Below, piece after piece: positions 1 through 10,364 of a stretch of 64,000 bases of DNA. The notes beneath the pieces were generated by a model. The model had not been told where the DNA came from. It ran no database searches and worked only from the letters and a program-made list of their open reading frames with translations. Where the stretch lies: positions 1 through 64,000 of the forward strand of contig JAAWAX010000034.1 in NCBI GenBank assembly GCA_022792395.1. Direction: 5' to 3'. The position numbers were made by a program, and so were the translations under genes. The DNA is from Clostridia bacterium. Its GTDB lineage: Bacteria; Bacillota; Clostridia; TANB77; CAG-508. Numbering within the stretch: position 1 is the stretch's first letter; every line of letters begins with the position of its first letter.

Positions 1-1
1 A

Positions 2-511
2 CCAGGACAACATGGTCAAAAAAGAGCAAAACTTTCTGAATACGGAACACAATTAAGAGAAAAACAAAAAACAAAAGCATATTATGGAGTAGGAGAAAAG
101 CAATTTAGAAAATACTTTGAAATGGCTTCTAATAAAAAAGGAGTAACAGGTGAAAACTTATTACAAATATTAGAAAGCAGATTGGATAATGTTGTTTATC
201 GATTAGGATTTGGAACATCTAGAGCCCAAGCAAGACAATTTGTAAACCATGCACAATTTGAAGTAAATGGTAAAAAGGTTGATATCCCATCTTATTTAGT
301 AAAAGCAGGAGATGTTATTACAGTAAGAGAAAGTAAAAAAGATAATGCTACTATCAAAATAAATGTAGAAGAATCAAGTAAAAGACCAATGCCAGCATGG
401 TTAGAAAAAGACAATGAAAAATTAACTGGTAAAGTCGTTAGATTAGCAACTAGAGAAGACATTGATATTCCAATTGAAGAACATTTAATAGTAGAGCTTT
501 ACTCAAAATAA
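2..511 (+). CDS. rpsD: 30S ribosomal protein S4, 5'-truncated by window edge
   Basis: Reading frame [40 protein letters not shown] continues into ORF 122-511; S4 domain [37 protein letters not shown]. Confidence 0.96.
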   Translation, partial: PGQHGQKRAKLSEYGTQLREKQKTKAYYGVGEKQFRKYFEMASNKKGVTGENLLQILESRLDNVVYRLGFGTSRAQARQFVNHAQFEVNGKKVDIPSYLVKAGDVITVRESKKDNATIKINVEESSKRPMPAWLEKDNEKLTGKVVRLATREDIDIPIEEHLIVELYSK

Positions 512-630
512 TAATAAATAAAAGTAAATATTATAAAGGTTTAATCAAAACTTTAAAAATTTTACTTATAAACCATAAGAAGGTTTTAAAAAGTTTGGGA
601 AAACGTATTCCTAAAATTTAGGAGGTAAGA

Positions 631-1578
631 ATGATAGAATTTGAAAAGCCAAATATTGAATGTCTAGAGGTAGATGATACAAATAATTATGCAAAATTCG
701 TATGCGAACCATTAGAAAGAGGTTATGGAGTAACAATAGGAAATTCTTTAAGAAGAATTTTACTTTCATCACTTCCAGGGTGTAGCATAACAGGCGTAAA
801 AATAGATGGAGTATTACATGAATTTTCTACAATACCAAACGTAGTAGAAGATGTGCCTGAAATCATTGTTAACTTGAAAAATGTCAGATTAAAATTTGAT
901 GGAAATGAAGAAAAGATTTTAAGAATTGATGTTAAGGGAGAAGGAGAAGTAACAGCAGCAGACATTATTACAGATGGAACTGCCGAAGTTTTGAATCCAG
1001 AATTACATATAGCTACCATTTCTGAAGGTGGAAGCCTAAAAATGGAAATGACAGCAGATAGAGGAAGAGGATATAACTCTGCTGAAAAAAATAAAAAAAC
1101 AAATCAAGATATATCTGTACTTCCAATCGATTCTATCTATACACCAGTAAGAAAAGTCAACTATCAAGTGGAAAATACTAGAGTAGGGCAAATGGTAGAT
1201 TATGATAAATTAATTATTGAAGTATGGACAGATGGAAGTTTAAAAGCTTATGAAGCTTTAAGTTTAGCAGCAAAAGTAATGACAGGACATTTAGAATTAT
1301 TTATTGATTTATCAGAAGCTACAAAAAATACTCAAGTTATGATTGAAAAAGAAGAATCTAAAAAAGAAAAAGTATTAGAAATGTCAATCGAAGAATTAGA
1401 ATTATCTGTAAGATCTTTCAATTGTCTAAAAAGAGCTGGAATTGCTACAGTTGAAGATTTAACTAATAAATCTGAAACAGATATGATGAAAGTAAGAAAT
1501 CTAGGTAAAAAATCATTTGATGAAGTGACTGCAAAATTACATTCATTAGGACTAGATTTCGCTTCAGAAGATGACTAA
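631..1578 (+). CDS. rpoA: DNA-directed RNA polymerase subunit alpha
   Basis: RpoA N- and C-terminal domains ([43 protein letters not shown]); RBS aggaggt. Confidence 0.98.
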   Translation: MIEFEKPNIECLEVDDTNNYAKFVCEPLERGYGVTIGNSLRRILLSSLPGCSITGVKIDGVLHEFSTIPNVVEDVPEIIVNLKNVRLKFDGNEEKILRIDVKGEGEVTAADIITDGTAEVLNPELHIATISEGGSLKMEMTADRGRGYNSAEKNKKTNQDISVLPIDSIYTPVRKVNYQVENTRVGQMVDYDKLIIEVWTDGSLKAYEALSLAAKVMTGHLELFIDLSEATKNTQVMIEKEESKKEKVLEMSIEELELSVRSFNCLKRAGIATVEDLTNKSETDMMKVRNLGKKSFDEVTAKLHSLGLDFASEDD

Positions 1579-1704
1579 AAATAAAAATATAAAAAAGGGA
1601 ATTAGTAATTCATAAGGAGAAGGGATGTATTTTATCCCTTAAGGAAAAAACTAAATAGAAATTTGTCCCTTGACATTATAAAAAGAAAAAGGAAGGTGAA
1701 AGAA

Positions 1705-2232
1705 TTGGCTACCAATAGAAAGTTAGGAAGAACAACTGATATAAGAATGGCAATGTTAAAAACTTTAACAACTGATTTAATTATGCATGGAAAAGTAGAA
1801 ACAACACTTGCTAGAGCAAAAGAAGTAAAAGCCATTGCAGACAGCATAATATCACTTGCAATCAAAGAAAAAGATAATTTTGAAACAGTAGATGTTAAAG
1901 TAATAAAAGCAAAATTAGATGCCAAAGGAAATAAAGAAACAGAATTAGTAAAAAGCAAAAATGGAAAAGAATATTTAAAAGTAGTAAAAGAAGAGACAAC
2001 TGAAAAGAGACAAAAAGATATGCCAAGCAGATTAAATGCTAGAAGAAAAATTATGAGAAAAATAAATAAAGTAAAAGATAGCGAAGGAAATAATGTTGAT
2101 TTACCATCAAAATTATTTAACGAAATAGCTCCAAAATATGCTGGTAAAAACGTAGGAGGATATACACGTATTATCAAAGCAGGACCAAGACGTGGAGATG
2201 GAGCAGAAGTTGCTATATTACAACTTATCTAA
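1705..2232 (+). CDS. rplQ: 50S ribosomal protein L17 with internal insertion; TTG start at 1705 preferred over ORF-track 1663
   Basis: ATNRKLGRTTDIRMAMLKTLTTDLIMHGKVETT...GGYTRIIKAGPRRGDGAEVAILQL; ggaaggtga RBS just upstream of TTG 1705. Confidence 0.93.
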   Translation: MATNRKLGRTTDIRMAMLKTLTTDLIMHGKVETTLARAKEVKAIADSIISLAIKEKDNFETVDVKVIKAKLDAKGNKETELVKSKNGKEYLKVVKEETTEKRQKDMPSRLNARRKIMRKINKVKDSEGNNVDLPSKLFNEIAPKYAGKNVGGYTRIIKAGPRRGDGAEVAILQLI

Positions 2233-2260
2233 TTTAAATCAAAAAGATATAAAAAGTGAA

Positions 2261-2288
2261 AAACCACTAAATTTTAGGTGGTTTTTTT
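2261..2288 (+). terminator. Rho-independent terminator after rplQ
   Basis: aaaccactaaattttaggtggttttttt stem-loop plus T run. Confidence 0.85.
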
Positions 2289-2292
2289 GTTT

Positions 2293-2313
2293 TGGCTAAA
2301 GTGGGACAGGCAC
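2293..2313. repeat. Solo copy of 21-bp repeat tggctaaagtgggacaggcac
   Basis: Identical to 17377-17397 and inverted at 17554-17574. Confidence 0.85.
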
Positions 2314-2405
2314 AGGTTGACCATTTTTGTATTTATGAGAAGGTTAAGAAGAAATAATCACAAATAAAGTAAATGAACATATAATAAAAGGGTGGAGGCT
2401 TAAAA

Positions 2406-2759
2406 ATGATAGAATTTATTTTAAATACTATTTTTTGGACACTTGCTATTTATGGATTTTTTGAAATTATAAAAAATATCATAAATATATTTACCTATAC
2501 AAATCTTCAATCAGATGGAATCTATTTAATTATAGCAGTCAAAAATCAAGAAGAAAAAATAGAAGGTTTTTTAAGGTCAAGTTTATTTAAGATACTTTAT
2601 GGAAAAGAAGATTACTTAAAAAATATTATAGTAGCAGATTTGAAATCAGAAGATAGAACAAAAGAAATAGCCAAAAAAATGGAAATAGAATATGATTGTT
2701 TAAGAGTGACCAATTGGAAAGAATGTAAAGACATCATAGATAATGTAAATGAAACTTAA
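2406..2759 (+). CDS. Small membrane-anchored hypothetical protein, weakly GT2-like
   Basis: ORF with N-terminal hydrophobic segment and IIVADLKSEDRTKEIAKK. Confidence 0.6.
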   Translation: MIEFILNTIFWTLAIYGFFEIIKNIINIFTYTNLQSDGIYLIIAVKNQEEKIEGFLRSSLFKILYGKEDYLKNIIVADLKSEDRTKEIAKKMEIEYDCLRVTNWKECKDIIDNVNET

Positions 2760-2843
2760 TTTAAGTCTAGCTATAGCCCAAATGAAACACTTGAATAAAT
2801 GATAAAGATGTGATAAACTTGTATCTACAAAAAGGAGAGATAA

Positions 2844-5076
2844 ATGGAAATTACAGGACAGATACAAGGAATTATTTATAAAAATGAAATCAATAGTTAT
2901 ACAATAGCAGAATTTGAAACAGAAGAAGAAGCTACTACAGTAGTAGGATATTTACCATTCATAAATGAAGGAGATAGTCTTAAATTAGTTGGAAGATTTG
3001 TAGAACACAAAGAATATGGAAGACAATTTAAAATAGATACATTTGAAAAAATGATGCCACAAACAATAGAAGCATTAGAAAGATATTTATCCAATGGAAA
3101 TATTAAAGGAATTGGAGATGCTTTAGCCAAAAGAATTGTTAAAAAATTTGGAGAAGAAACCATCCATGTTTTTAAATATGAACCTAAAAGATTAGCAGAA
3201 GTGAAGGGGATTTCAGAAAACAGAGCAATGGAAATGGCAGAAGATTTTATACAAAATTGGGAAGTTTGGCAAATTGTAGGTTTTTTAGAACGATTTGGAA
3301 TTGGTGCTGAACATGCTAAAAAAGTATTTGATTTATTTGGTGTAAATGCAATTGAACAAATTGAAGCAAATCCTTATATTTTAATTGATATAGCAAGAGG
3401 GGTGGATTTTAAACAAATTGATAAAATGGCACTAGATTTAGGAATGGATTATGACAATCAAACACGAATTACGAGTGGTATTAAATATGGACTAATTAGA
3501 AGTTCTTATAATGGACATACTTGTGTACTAAAAGCGAATCTTATGGAATTTGTTATGAATCTTTTAGGAGTAACTAGTGAAAGTATAGAGGATGGATTGA
3601 TTGACTTAAATGTGAAAAATGAAATTGTAATAGAAGATAGGGATGGTACAGAATATGTTTATTTAAACAACTTCTTTAATACAGAAGCAGAAATAGCGAT
3701 TCGAATTAATCGATTACAAAAAGCTAAAAATATTAAAAAGGTACCTAAAATTGAAAACGAACTAAATCAAGTAGAAGAAAATTCAAAATTAGAATTGTCA
3801 GAAAAACAAAAAGAAGCAGTAAAATTAATCAATGATAATAATGTAGCAATTGTTACTGGAGGACCAGGTACAGGGAAAACGACTATTATCAAAACGATTA
3901 TTGACATTTACGAGGGACAAGGAAAAAAAGTAGTTCTTTGTGCTCCAACAGGAAGAGCTGCTAAAAGAATGACAGAAACAACAGGTAAAGAGGCTTCTAC
4001 GTTACATAGATTATTAGAAATTGGAAAGATTGATGAAGATAGTTTATATAAAAATAATTCGAATTATGAAGGGGCACCAATTGATGGTGATTTAATTATA
4101 GTAGATGAAATGTCAATGGTGGACATGTTCTTAATGAATTATTTGTTAAAATGTATTTATCAAGGTAGTAAATTGATATTAGTGGGAGATGAAGATCAAT
4201 TAGCTTCTGTTGGACCAGGTAGTGTACTAAAGGATTTAATTCATTCTGAACAAATTGCAACCATTCATTTAGACAAAATCTTCAGACAAGCAGCCAAAAG
4301 TAAAATAGTCTTAAATGCCCATAGAGTTAATCAAGGAGAAGGTTTTTTGAAGAAAAGTGAAGAGGATTTTGAGGAAATGAAAGATGATTTCTTTTTTATT
4401 AAAGGAACCGAACAAGAAAGAATGCTAGCAGAAGTTATTTCTCTATGTACAGGAAGATTACAAAATTATGGCGATTATGATTTCTTTCAAAATATACAAG
4501 TATTATCACCAACGAAAAAAGGTATGCTAGGAACAAAAGAACTGAATAAAGCATTACAAGAAAAATTAAATCCCAATAGCAATCATCTACCAGAAAAAGC
4601 AAGTATGGGAGCTATCTTTAGAGTAGGGGACAGAGTGATGCAAATTAAAAATAATTATGATATGTATTGGGAAAAAGAAACAGCTGAAAAGAAAGAAATG
4701 GGAAGCGGAGTATTTAATGGAGAGATTGGGACAATTACGGAAATTAGTGAAAGAGAAAAGCAAGTAGAGATTCGATTCGATGATGAAAAAATAGCTTGGT
4801 ATGAATTTTCGGATTTAGATCAAATTGAGCATAGTTATGCGATAACCATTCATAAATCACAACGGAAGTGAATTTGATGTTGTTATTATGGTGATTCCAC
4901 CAGCTTCACCAATGTTAATTACTAGAAATTTACTTTATACAGGAATTACAAGAGCTAAAAAATTATTAGTAATTGTAGGAATGGATAAAGTGGTTGAATA
5001 CATGATACAAAATGTAGAAGTAAAAAAACGAAATACTGGATTGGAATATAAAATGAGGGTAATAAAAGAAGACTAG
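2844..5076 (+). CDS. recD2: RecD-like DNA helicase (RecD2/YrrC), intact only with +1 shift at CGGA 4863
   Basis: Walker A VTGGPGTGKTTIIK, VDEMSMVD; frame 0 ends ITIHKSQ-RK*, +1 frame continues GSEFDVVIMVIPPASPMLITRNLLYTGITRAKKLLVIVG. Confidence 0.95.
4863..4866 (+). other. CGGN +1 recoding site in recD2
   Basis: tca caa [C] gga agt gaa: dropping C4863 restores SQGSEF. Confidence 0.85.
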
Positions 5077-5097
5077 AAATACTTCTAACAAGGAAAA

Positions 5098-5132
5098 GTC
5101 AATGTTATTACTTCAAAGATAATAACATTGAC
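5098..5132. repeat. Inverted repeat downstream of recD2
   Basis: gtcaatgttatta cttcaaaga taataacattgac. Confidence 0.6.
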
Positions 5133-5296
5133 TAGCATTTTGATATCAAAGAAATTGATATCGTATCTATTTTAATGTAAGAAAATGATTTTAAAATTAT
5201 CAATTAATTCAAATAAATTAGTCAAAAGGAGAGAGCAAAATTTTAAAGCAATTATTAAATCTAATATATCCACCAACATGTGGGATTTGTGGAAAA

Positions 5297-5887
5297 ATGA
5301 ATACGAACTATTTATGTAACAAATGTCAAAAACAATTAGAAAGATTAGCAGAATTTCAAGTTGAGAAAAATCAAAATATCAATTATTATTTTCAAGAACA
5401 TTTATATATCTTTTCCTATCAAGAAAGAATCAGAAAACTCATTTTAAACTATAAATTTAATGGAAAATCCTATTTATATAAAACCATTGTGAATTTTTTG
5501 TTAAAAAATGAAAAATTCTTTCAAATTTTAAAATCTTATGATACAATAATACCAGTTCCAATAAGTCAAAAAAGAAGGAAAGAAAGAGGCTATAACCAAA
5601 GTGAACTAATTGCTAGGGAAATTGCCAAAAACATGGAAATAAACTATGTTAATCAATGCCTTTTTAAAACAAAAAATATTGTGGAGCAAAGTAGATTGAA
5701 CAAAGAAGAAAGACAAAAAAACATACAAGGTGTATATCAATTATATAAACCAGAAATAATAACCAATAGAAAAATAATGTTAGTAGATGATATCTATACA
5801 ACAGGAAGTACCGTAAACGAATGCAGTAAAATATTAAGCGGAGCGAAGCCTAAAAAGATAGGCGTATTTACAATAGCCAAAGATTAA
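5297..5887 (+). CDS. comF: ComF family phosphoribosyltransferase; frame stays open upstream to about 5240
   Basis: PRTase motif IMLVDDIYTTGSTVNEC; upstream in-frame LKQLLNLIYPPTCGICGK with zinc-finger cysteines. Confidence 0.9.
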   Translation: MNTNYLCNKCQKQLERLAEFQVEKNQNINYYFQEHLYIFSYQERIRKLILNYKFNGKSYLYKTIVNFLLKNEKFFQILKSYDTIIPVPISQKRRKERGYNQSELIAREIAKNMEINYVNQCLFKTKNIVEQSRLNKEERQKNIQGVYQLYKPEIITNRKIMLVDDIYTTGSTVNECSKILSGAKPKKIGVFTIAKD

Positions 5888-5935
5888 AGGTGCAAAAAGA
5901 ACATCCTCAATTGCACATAAGGAGGAAAAGATAGA

Positions 5936-7924
5936 ATGGAAGATTTAGTAGAAAGTATATTAGACTATGTAAGGTCAGATTATACAGATTATGCTATTAT
6001 GATAAATGGTGAATGGGGTTCAGGAAAGACCCATTTTTGGAATAATAAAATTAGAAAAAAAATTGAATCTTTGCAATTAAATGGGAAAAGATATACAACT
6101 ATTTATATGTCTTTATATGGAATTTCGAATCTAGAAGAAATTAGTAAAAAAATATTTATCGAAACCACACAATTAATGGATAAAAATTTAAGAAAATTTA
6201 TGGAATCAAATGGTCAAACTACCATTCCAGAATATGCCAAAACAGGAATTGATATGGCAAACTTTTTTGGTGTAACACAAAATGGGGATAAAGTAGATTA
6301 TGGTGAATTTTTTTCAACAGATGATAAAGTATTGTGTTTTGATGACCTAGAAAGAGCCAATGTAGATGTTATTGATATTTTAGGATATATCAATAATTTT
6401 GTAGAGCATGATCATATCAAAACCATCATTATTTGTAATGAAAAAGAACTTTCTACGAAATTAAAAAGTTCTAATCTTGAAATGAAAACCTTTATAGCGA
6501 CTTATTTGTTAGATAAACAAGATGAATTGAATAAAACAGATAAACCAATGGTTGAAAAAATTCAAGACAAAATAGAACACGTTTTTGATAAAGCTAATGA
6601 CTATGAAAGAATTAAAGAAAAACTAATTGGAGAAACTTTTGAATATGCACCTAAATTTGATTATATTATAAATGGGATTTTGATGCGATATGAAAATAAT
6701 CCAGACTTAATTAGATTTTTAAGGGAAAATACAGGGTTAATTATCTCTACTTTCAACAAAAGTGGAACGAGAAACTTAAGAATTTTGAAACATGCTTTAA
6801 ATGATTTTAAAAAGATATATGAAATGGTAAATCGTTCTTATCCCAATACAAATCACAGAGTCATGCAAACGATGTTGATATTTACGATAGCGGTTTCTTT
6901 TGAGATAAAAGCAGGTAAGATAACAAAAGATAAATTTGTTAATATTAAAGATAATGAAGAATATAAATCAATTTTAGTATCTTCCAGAATACTGATGGAT
7001 AATCGACAATTCTATATCAAAGAATTTGATAACAATTATTATTATAACTTTAAATCAGAATATCGTTTCTTTAAATTTATAGAATACTATATCAGAACAC
7101 GTATATTTGATATGAAATTATTTAAAGACAATATGGAAACAATTAGAAATACAGTAGATACAGAGAATTTACCAGGATATAAAAGGTTACTTACGGAAGA
7201 ATATTGGAAAATTTCAGATGATCAATTTGATTCTGTTATTCAAGAAGTGTTAGATGATGTTAAAGAAGGAAATATAAGCTTAATTGATACTGTAAAATTA
7301 TATGCTTATTTTAGTTATTTTTCAAGAAAAGGATTAATTGATTATGATTTGAAAATTCTAAAATGTCTTTTCTTCAATGGAATGAATATTGCTTCTTTAG
7401 GTTCTGAATATTGTCCGAATCCAGAAGAAGAATTAGGAAAGATTGCAATTGAAGAAGTAGAAGAAGACATGGAAGAAATTTTAAAACATTTTAATACGCT
7501 AAATGATCAATTGTTAGACAAGATGTATAAAGAGAAAGCAGAGGATGTAATGAAATGTATTCCTATGAGAATGGAACAATTTTATGAGAAATTTGATAAA
7601 GAATGTATGGAAATTCCAATTTTCAAATATTATGACCCATTCCAGTTATTTCAAAGAATTTCTTGTGCAAGTAATGAAGATATCGTTTTAATTAAAGAAA
7701 AAATGATTGATAGAGCCAACCGATATCCAAAGCAAATTGAACCAGAAATGAAAAACATTAAACAATTGAAACAGATTATAGATGATTATTTGAATGGAAA
7801 AGAACCAAGCATTAAGATTGTTATGTTGAAGGAATTCTCAAAAGATATGGGATATATTTTAGATAAATACAAAATTAATTTTTCACCAAAAAAAGAAGAT
7901 GAGATAGTAGAAACAGAAGAGTAA
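5936..7924 (+). CDS. KAP-family P-loop NTPase
   Basis: YAIMINGEWGSGKTHFW Walker A near N-terminus, VLCFDDLERA Walker B. Confidence 0.8.
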   Translation: MEDLVESILDYVRSDYTDYAIMINGEWGSGKTHFWNNKIRKKIESLQLNGKRYTTIYMSLYGISNLEEISKKIFIETTQLMDKNLRKFMESNGQTTIPEYAKTGIDMANFFGVTQNGDKVDYGEFFSTDDKVLCFDDLERANVDVIDILGYINNFVEHDHIKTIIICNEKELSTKLKSSNLEMKTFIATYLLDKQDELNKTDKPMVEKIQDKIEHVFDKANDYERIKEKLIGETFEYAPKFDYIINGILMRYENNPDLIRFLRENTGLIISTFNKSGTRNLRILKHALNDFKKIYEMVNRSYPNTNHRVMQTMLIFTIAVSFEIKAGKITKDKFVNIKDNEEYKSILVSSRILMDNRQFYIKEFDNNYYYNFKSEYRFFKFIEYYIRTRIFDMKLFKDNMETIRNTVDTENLPGYKRLLTEEYWKISDDQFDSVIQEVLDDVKEGNISLIDTVKLYAYFSYFSRKGLIDYDLKILKCLFFNGMNIASLGSEYCPNPEEELGKIAIEEVEEDMEEILKHFNTLNDQLLDKMYKEKAEDVMKCIPMRMEQFYEKFDKECMEIPIFKYYDPFQLFQRISCASNEDIVLIKEKMIDRANRYPKQIEPEMKNIKQLKQIIDDYLNGKEPSIKIVMLKEFSKDMGYILDKYKINFSPKKEDEIVETEE

Positions 7925-8016
7925 AGAAAATTTTCAAATTTTTATTTTGCATGCATAATTTTTTATCTTTTTGTCATAATAAAATTATAAACCAAAAAAT
8001 GACAAGGAGGAAAATT

Positions 8017-8571
8017 ATGAAAGCAACTGGAGTTGTAAGAAGAATAGATGATTTAGGAAGAGTGGTTATTCCAAAAGAAATAAGAAAAACATTAAGAATA
8101 AAAGAAGGAGATCCATTAGAGATATTTACAGATAGAGAAGGGCAAGTTATTTTAAAGAAATATTCTCCAATTGGTGAGCTTTCAGAATTTGCAGCAGGCT
8201 ATGCAGAAACATTATCAAAAACCACAGGACATATTGCTTGTATTACAGATAAAGATACCATTATAGCTGTATCAGGAGGTTCTAAAAAAGAGTTTTTAGA
8301 GCAAGATGTCAGTAAAGAATTAGAACAATTAATGGAAGATAAAGAAATTTATACAAGCAAAGAGAATAGTGATATTGCCATGCCAATTACGAAAAATGAT
8401 AATCAAGAAAGAAAAAGCAATGCACAAATTGTATACCCAATTGTCTCAAATGGTGATACAATTGGTACCGTTATTTTAATGGCAAAAGAACCAAATGGAA
8501 AGATGAATGATGTAGAAAAAAAGGTTGCTCAATCAGCAGCAACATTTCTAGGTAGTCAGATGGATATATAA
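8017..8571 (+). CDS. spoVT: Stage V sporulation protein T (AbrB-type regulator)
   Basis: MKATGVVRRIDDLGRVVIPKEIRKTLRIKEGDPLEIF; aaggagg RBS before ATG 8017. Confidence 0.95.
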   Translation: MKATGVVRRIDDLGRVVIPKEIRKTLRIKEGDPLEIFTDREGQVILKKYSPIGELSEFAAGYAETLSKTTGHIACITDKDTIIAVSGGSKKEFLEQDVSKELEQLMEDKEIYTSKENSDIAMPITKNDNQERKSNAQIVYPIVSNGDTIGTVILMAKEPNGKMNDVEKKVAQSAATFLGSQMDI

Positions 8572-8590
8572 GTAAGAGTAAAATAATAGG

Positions 8591-8639
8591 AAACAAGTTG
8601 ATTTTTTGTATTTGAATGAAAAAACTAACTTGTTTTTTT
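8591..8639 (+). terminator. Terminator after spoVT
   Basis: aaacaagttgatttttt...aaaaaactaacttgttttttt. Confidence 0.7.
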
Positions 8640-8677
8640 ATATTTTGGTAATACACCTCTTTTATCAGATAATCCTA

Positions 8678-8857
8678 CTAAATATCGATAGAAGTGTTAT
8701 AATATTTGGCTAAAGTAATTAAATGCTGAATCGGAATACTTCTTTTTCCACTCTCATATTCAGAATAATATTGTTGAGAAATACCTAATAAGTCTGCAAT
8801 ATCTTTTTGATATTTATCATTATCTTCTCTTAAGTCTTTCATTCTTTTAAACTTCAT
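8678..8857 (-). CDS. XRE-family HTH protein, C-terminus frameshifted (59 aa)
   Basis: MKFKRMKDLREDNDKYQKDIADLLGISQQYYSEYESGKRSIPIQHLITLAKYYNTSIDI*; one missing T separates it from DYLVGLSDKRGVLPKYKK. Confidence 0.8.
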   Translation of the reverse strand: MKFKRMKDLREDNDKYQKDIADLLGISQQYYSEYESGKRSIPIQHLITLAKYYNTSIDI

Positions 8858-9080
8858 AATAATCTCCTATTACTTATAAGTATAAATAAAACTAATTATT
8901 TCAATTTTAACAAAAAAATAAGAAATGCTAAAAACATACATAAAAAATCATGTATTATTACAAAGATTTTACAAATTGATTACTTTTTTATGAAATGAAA
9001 GATATTCCTTGTCAAGAAAATATTAGTAAGTTATAATAAAAGTTATACATGATAAATTATGTATAAAAGGAGGAAATAAA

Positions 9081-10086
9081 ATGAAGAGAGAAAAAAAAGG
9101 CAAATTAGAATATAGTAAAGGAATTACATTGATTGCACTAGTAATTACCATAATTGTTTTACTAATTTTAGCTGCAGTAAGTGTTAGCACATTAACAGGA
9201 GAGAATGGAATTTTAACAAAGGCAACCAAAGCAAAAGAAGATACCCAAAAAGAAGCAACTAGAGAAAAAGTGCAAATGGCGGTGCTAGCAAGTTATAATC
9301 AAAATGGAGATGTAGATATTACTATTTTAAAGAAGGAATTGGAAAAAATAGGAGGAACGGTAACAGATACTAATGAAGAATTTCCAGTAACAGTAACAGT
9401 AGATGACTATACTTTTATAATAGATGAAAAAGGAAAAGTGACAGAGGGAAGCCAAGGAGGAAGTGAAATTGAAGAAGTTTATACACTTACAGAAGAATAT
9501 TTAGACTTTGATGAGGAAACAGGTAGTATTGCTTTGAAAGAAGCGTATAGTTATTATGACTGGCATAATGGAACATTTCGAAACTGTGAGTTAGGAAAAA
9601 CTAAAATTAAGATTCCTGCAACCTATAAGGGTAAAGAAGTAAAGAAGATTGGAATCATTTCTGGTAAAGGTGATTGGTCAACATATCAAGGCTTTGGAAT
9701 TAAAGATGTAGAAGAAATAGTTTTACCAGATAAAGTAACGGCTATTGAAGGTGCAGCATTTATGGGATGTACAAATCTTTCGAGGATTTCTCTTCCTGAC
9801 TCAATAGAAACAATACGGTAGTGTTTCTTTTAAGAATTGTTCAAATTTAAAAGCAATAAAGCTTCCTTCTTCTTTGATTTACATTGGTAGATGGGCATTT
9901 GCAAATAGTACTTGTTTAGAAAAAATTACAATTCCGAGTTCAGTAAGGACTATAGGCTATTCGGCATTTGCTTACTGGAGAGAGACACAAACGATTTATG
10001 TACCTTTTAAAGAAACAGAACAACCAAGTGGATGGGATAGTCAATGGAAAGAATATTGTTCTGCTAACATAGTCTATGCTCAATAG
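9081..10086 (+). CDS. Prepilin-like N-terminus fused to BspA-type leucine-rich repeats, intact only with +1 shift at 9816
   Basis: KGITLIALVITIIVLLILAAVSVSTLTGENGIL; LRR_5-like VTAIEGAAFMGCTNLSRISLPDSIETI-GSVSFKNCSNLKAIKLPSSLIYIGRWAFANSTCLEKITIPSS. Confidence 0.88.
9816..9819 (+). other. CGGN +1 recoding site in prepilin-BspA gene
   Basis: aca ata [C] ggt agt gtt tct; frame 0 gives CGG TAG stop. Confidence 0.85.
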
Positions 10087-10364
10087 TATTATTTAGTGTA
10101 ATTAAAAAGAAAATGGTAAAGAAAAAAGATTTTAGACATATATTATGTTTATTATCTTTTTTATATTTAAATGATACATAGAGAATAAATAAAAGTGAAA
10201 TTGACTTTTATGTAAAACTATGGTGAAATACGAATTGGTATTTAAGTGTATATATATCAAAGGAAAATTGACTTTGATAGCCTAAAATGTATTTACACAA
10301 ATACACACTATAGAAAGGAGATAAGAAACTATTGTTAGTCTAGTAAAACAGGAGGAACATTTAT

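Noticed and set aside
1-44. tacgga in rpsD and similar CGG strings (e.g. 16825, 29392, 37126, 48469) as recoding sites
   Set aside because: Here C is the third base of the preceding codon (tac gga, aac gga), so CGG is not in the reading frame and no shift is needed.
723-1019. Many antisense ORFs in the track (e.g. 723-1019, 1632-2177, 43324-43773, 55822-56553)
   Set aside because: Low-complexity Ser/Phe/Leu/Ile-rich translations opposite strong AT-rich coding genes; no RBS or recognisable domain.
4872-5076. Separate small ORFs at 4888, 9874, 24746, 47451 and 48746 as independent genes
   Set aside because: They are C-terminal continuations of the preceding ORF across a C-GGN site, not genes with their own RBS.
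5098-5160. CRISPR-like or tandem repeats near recD2/comF
   Set aside because: Only simple hairpins (gtcaatgttatta/taataacattgac; gatatc pairs), no regularly spaced repeats. No CRISPR array seen anywhere in the window.
8678-8857. XRE HTH C-terminal frameshift as another recoding site
   Set aside because: Lesion is a missing T, not an extra C before GGN; HTH domain itself is complete, so treated as ordinary decay.
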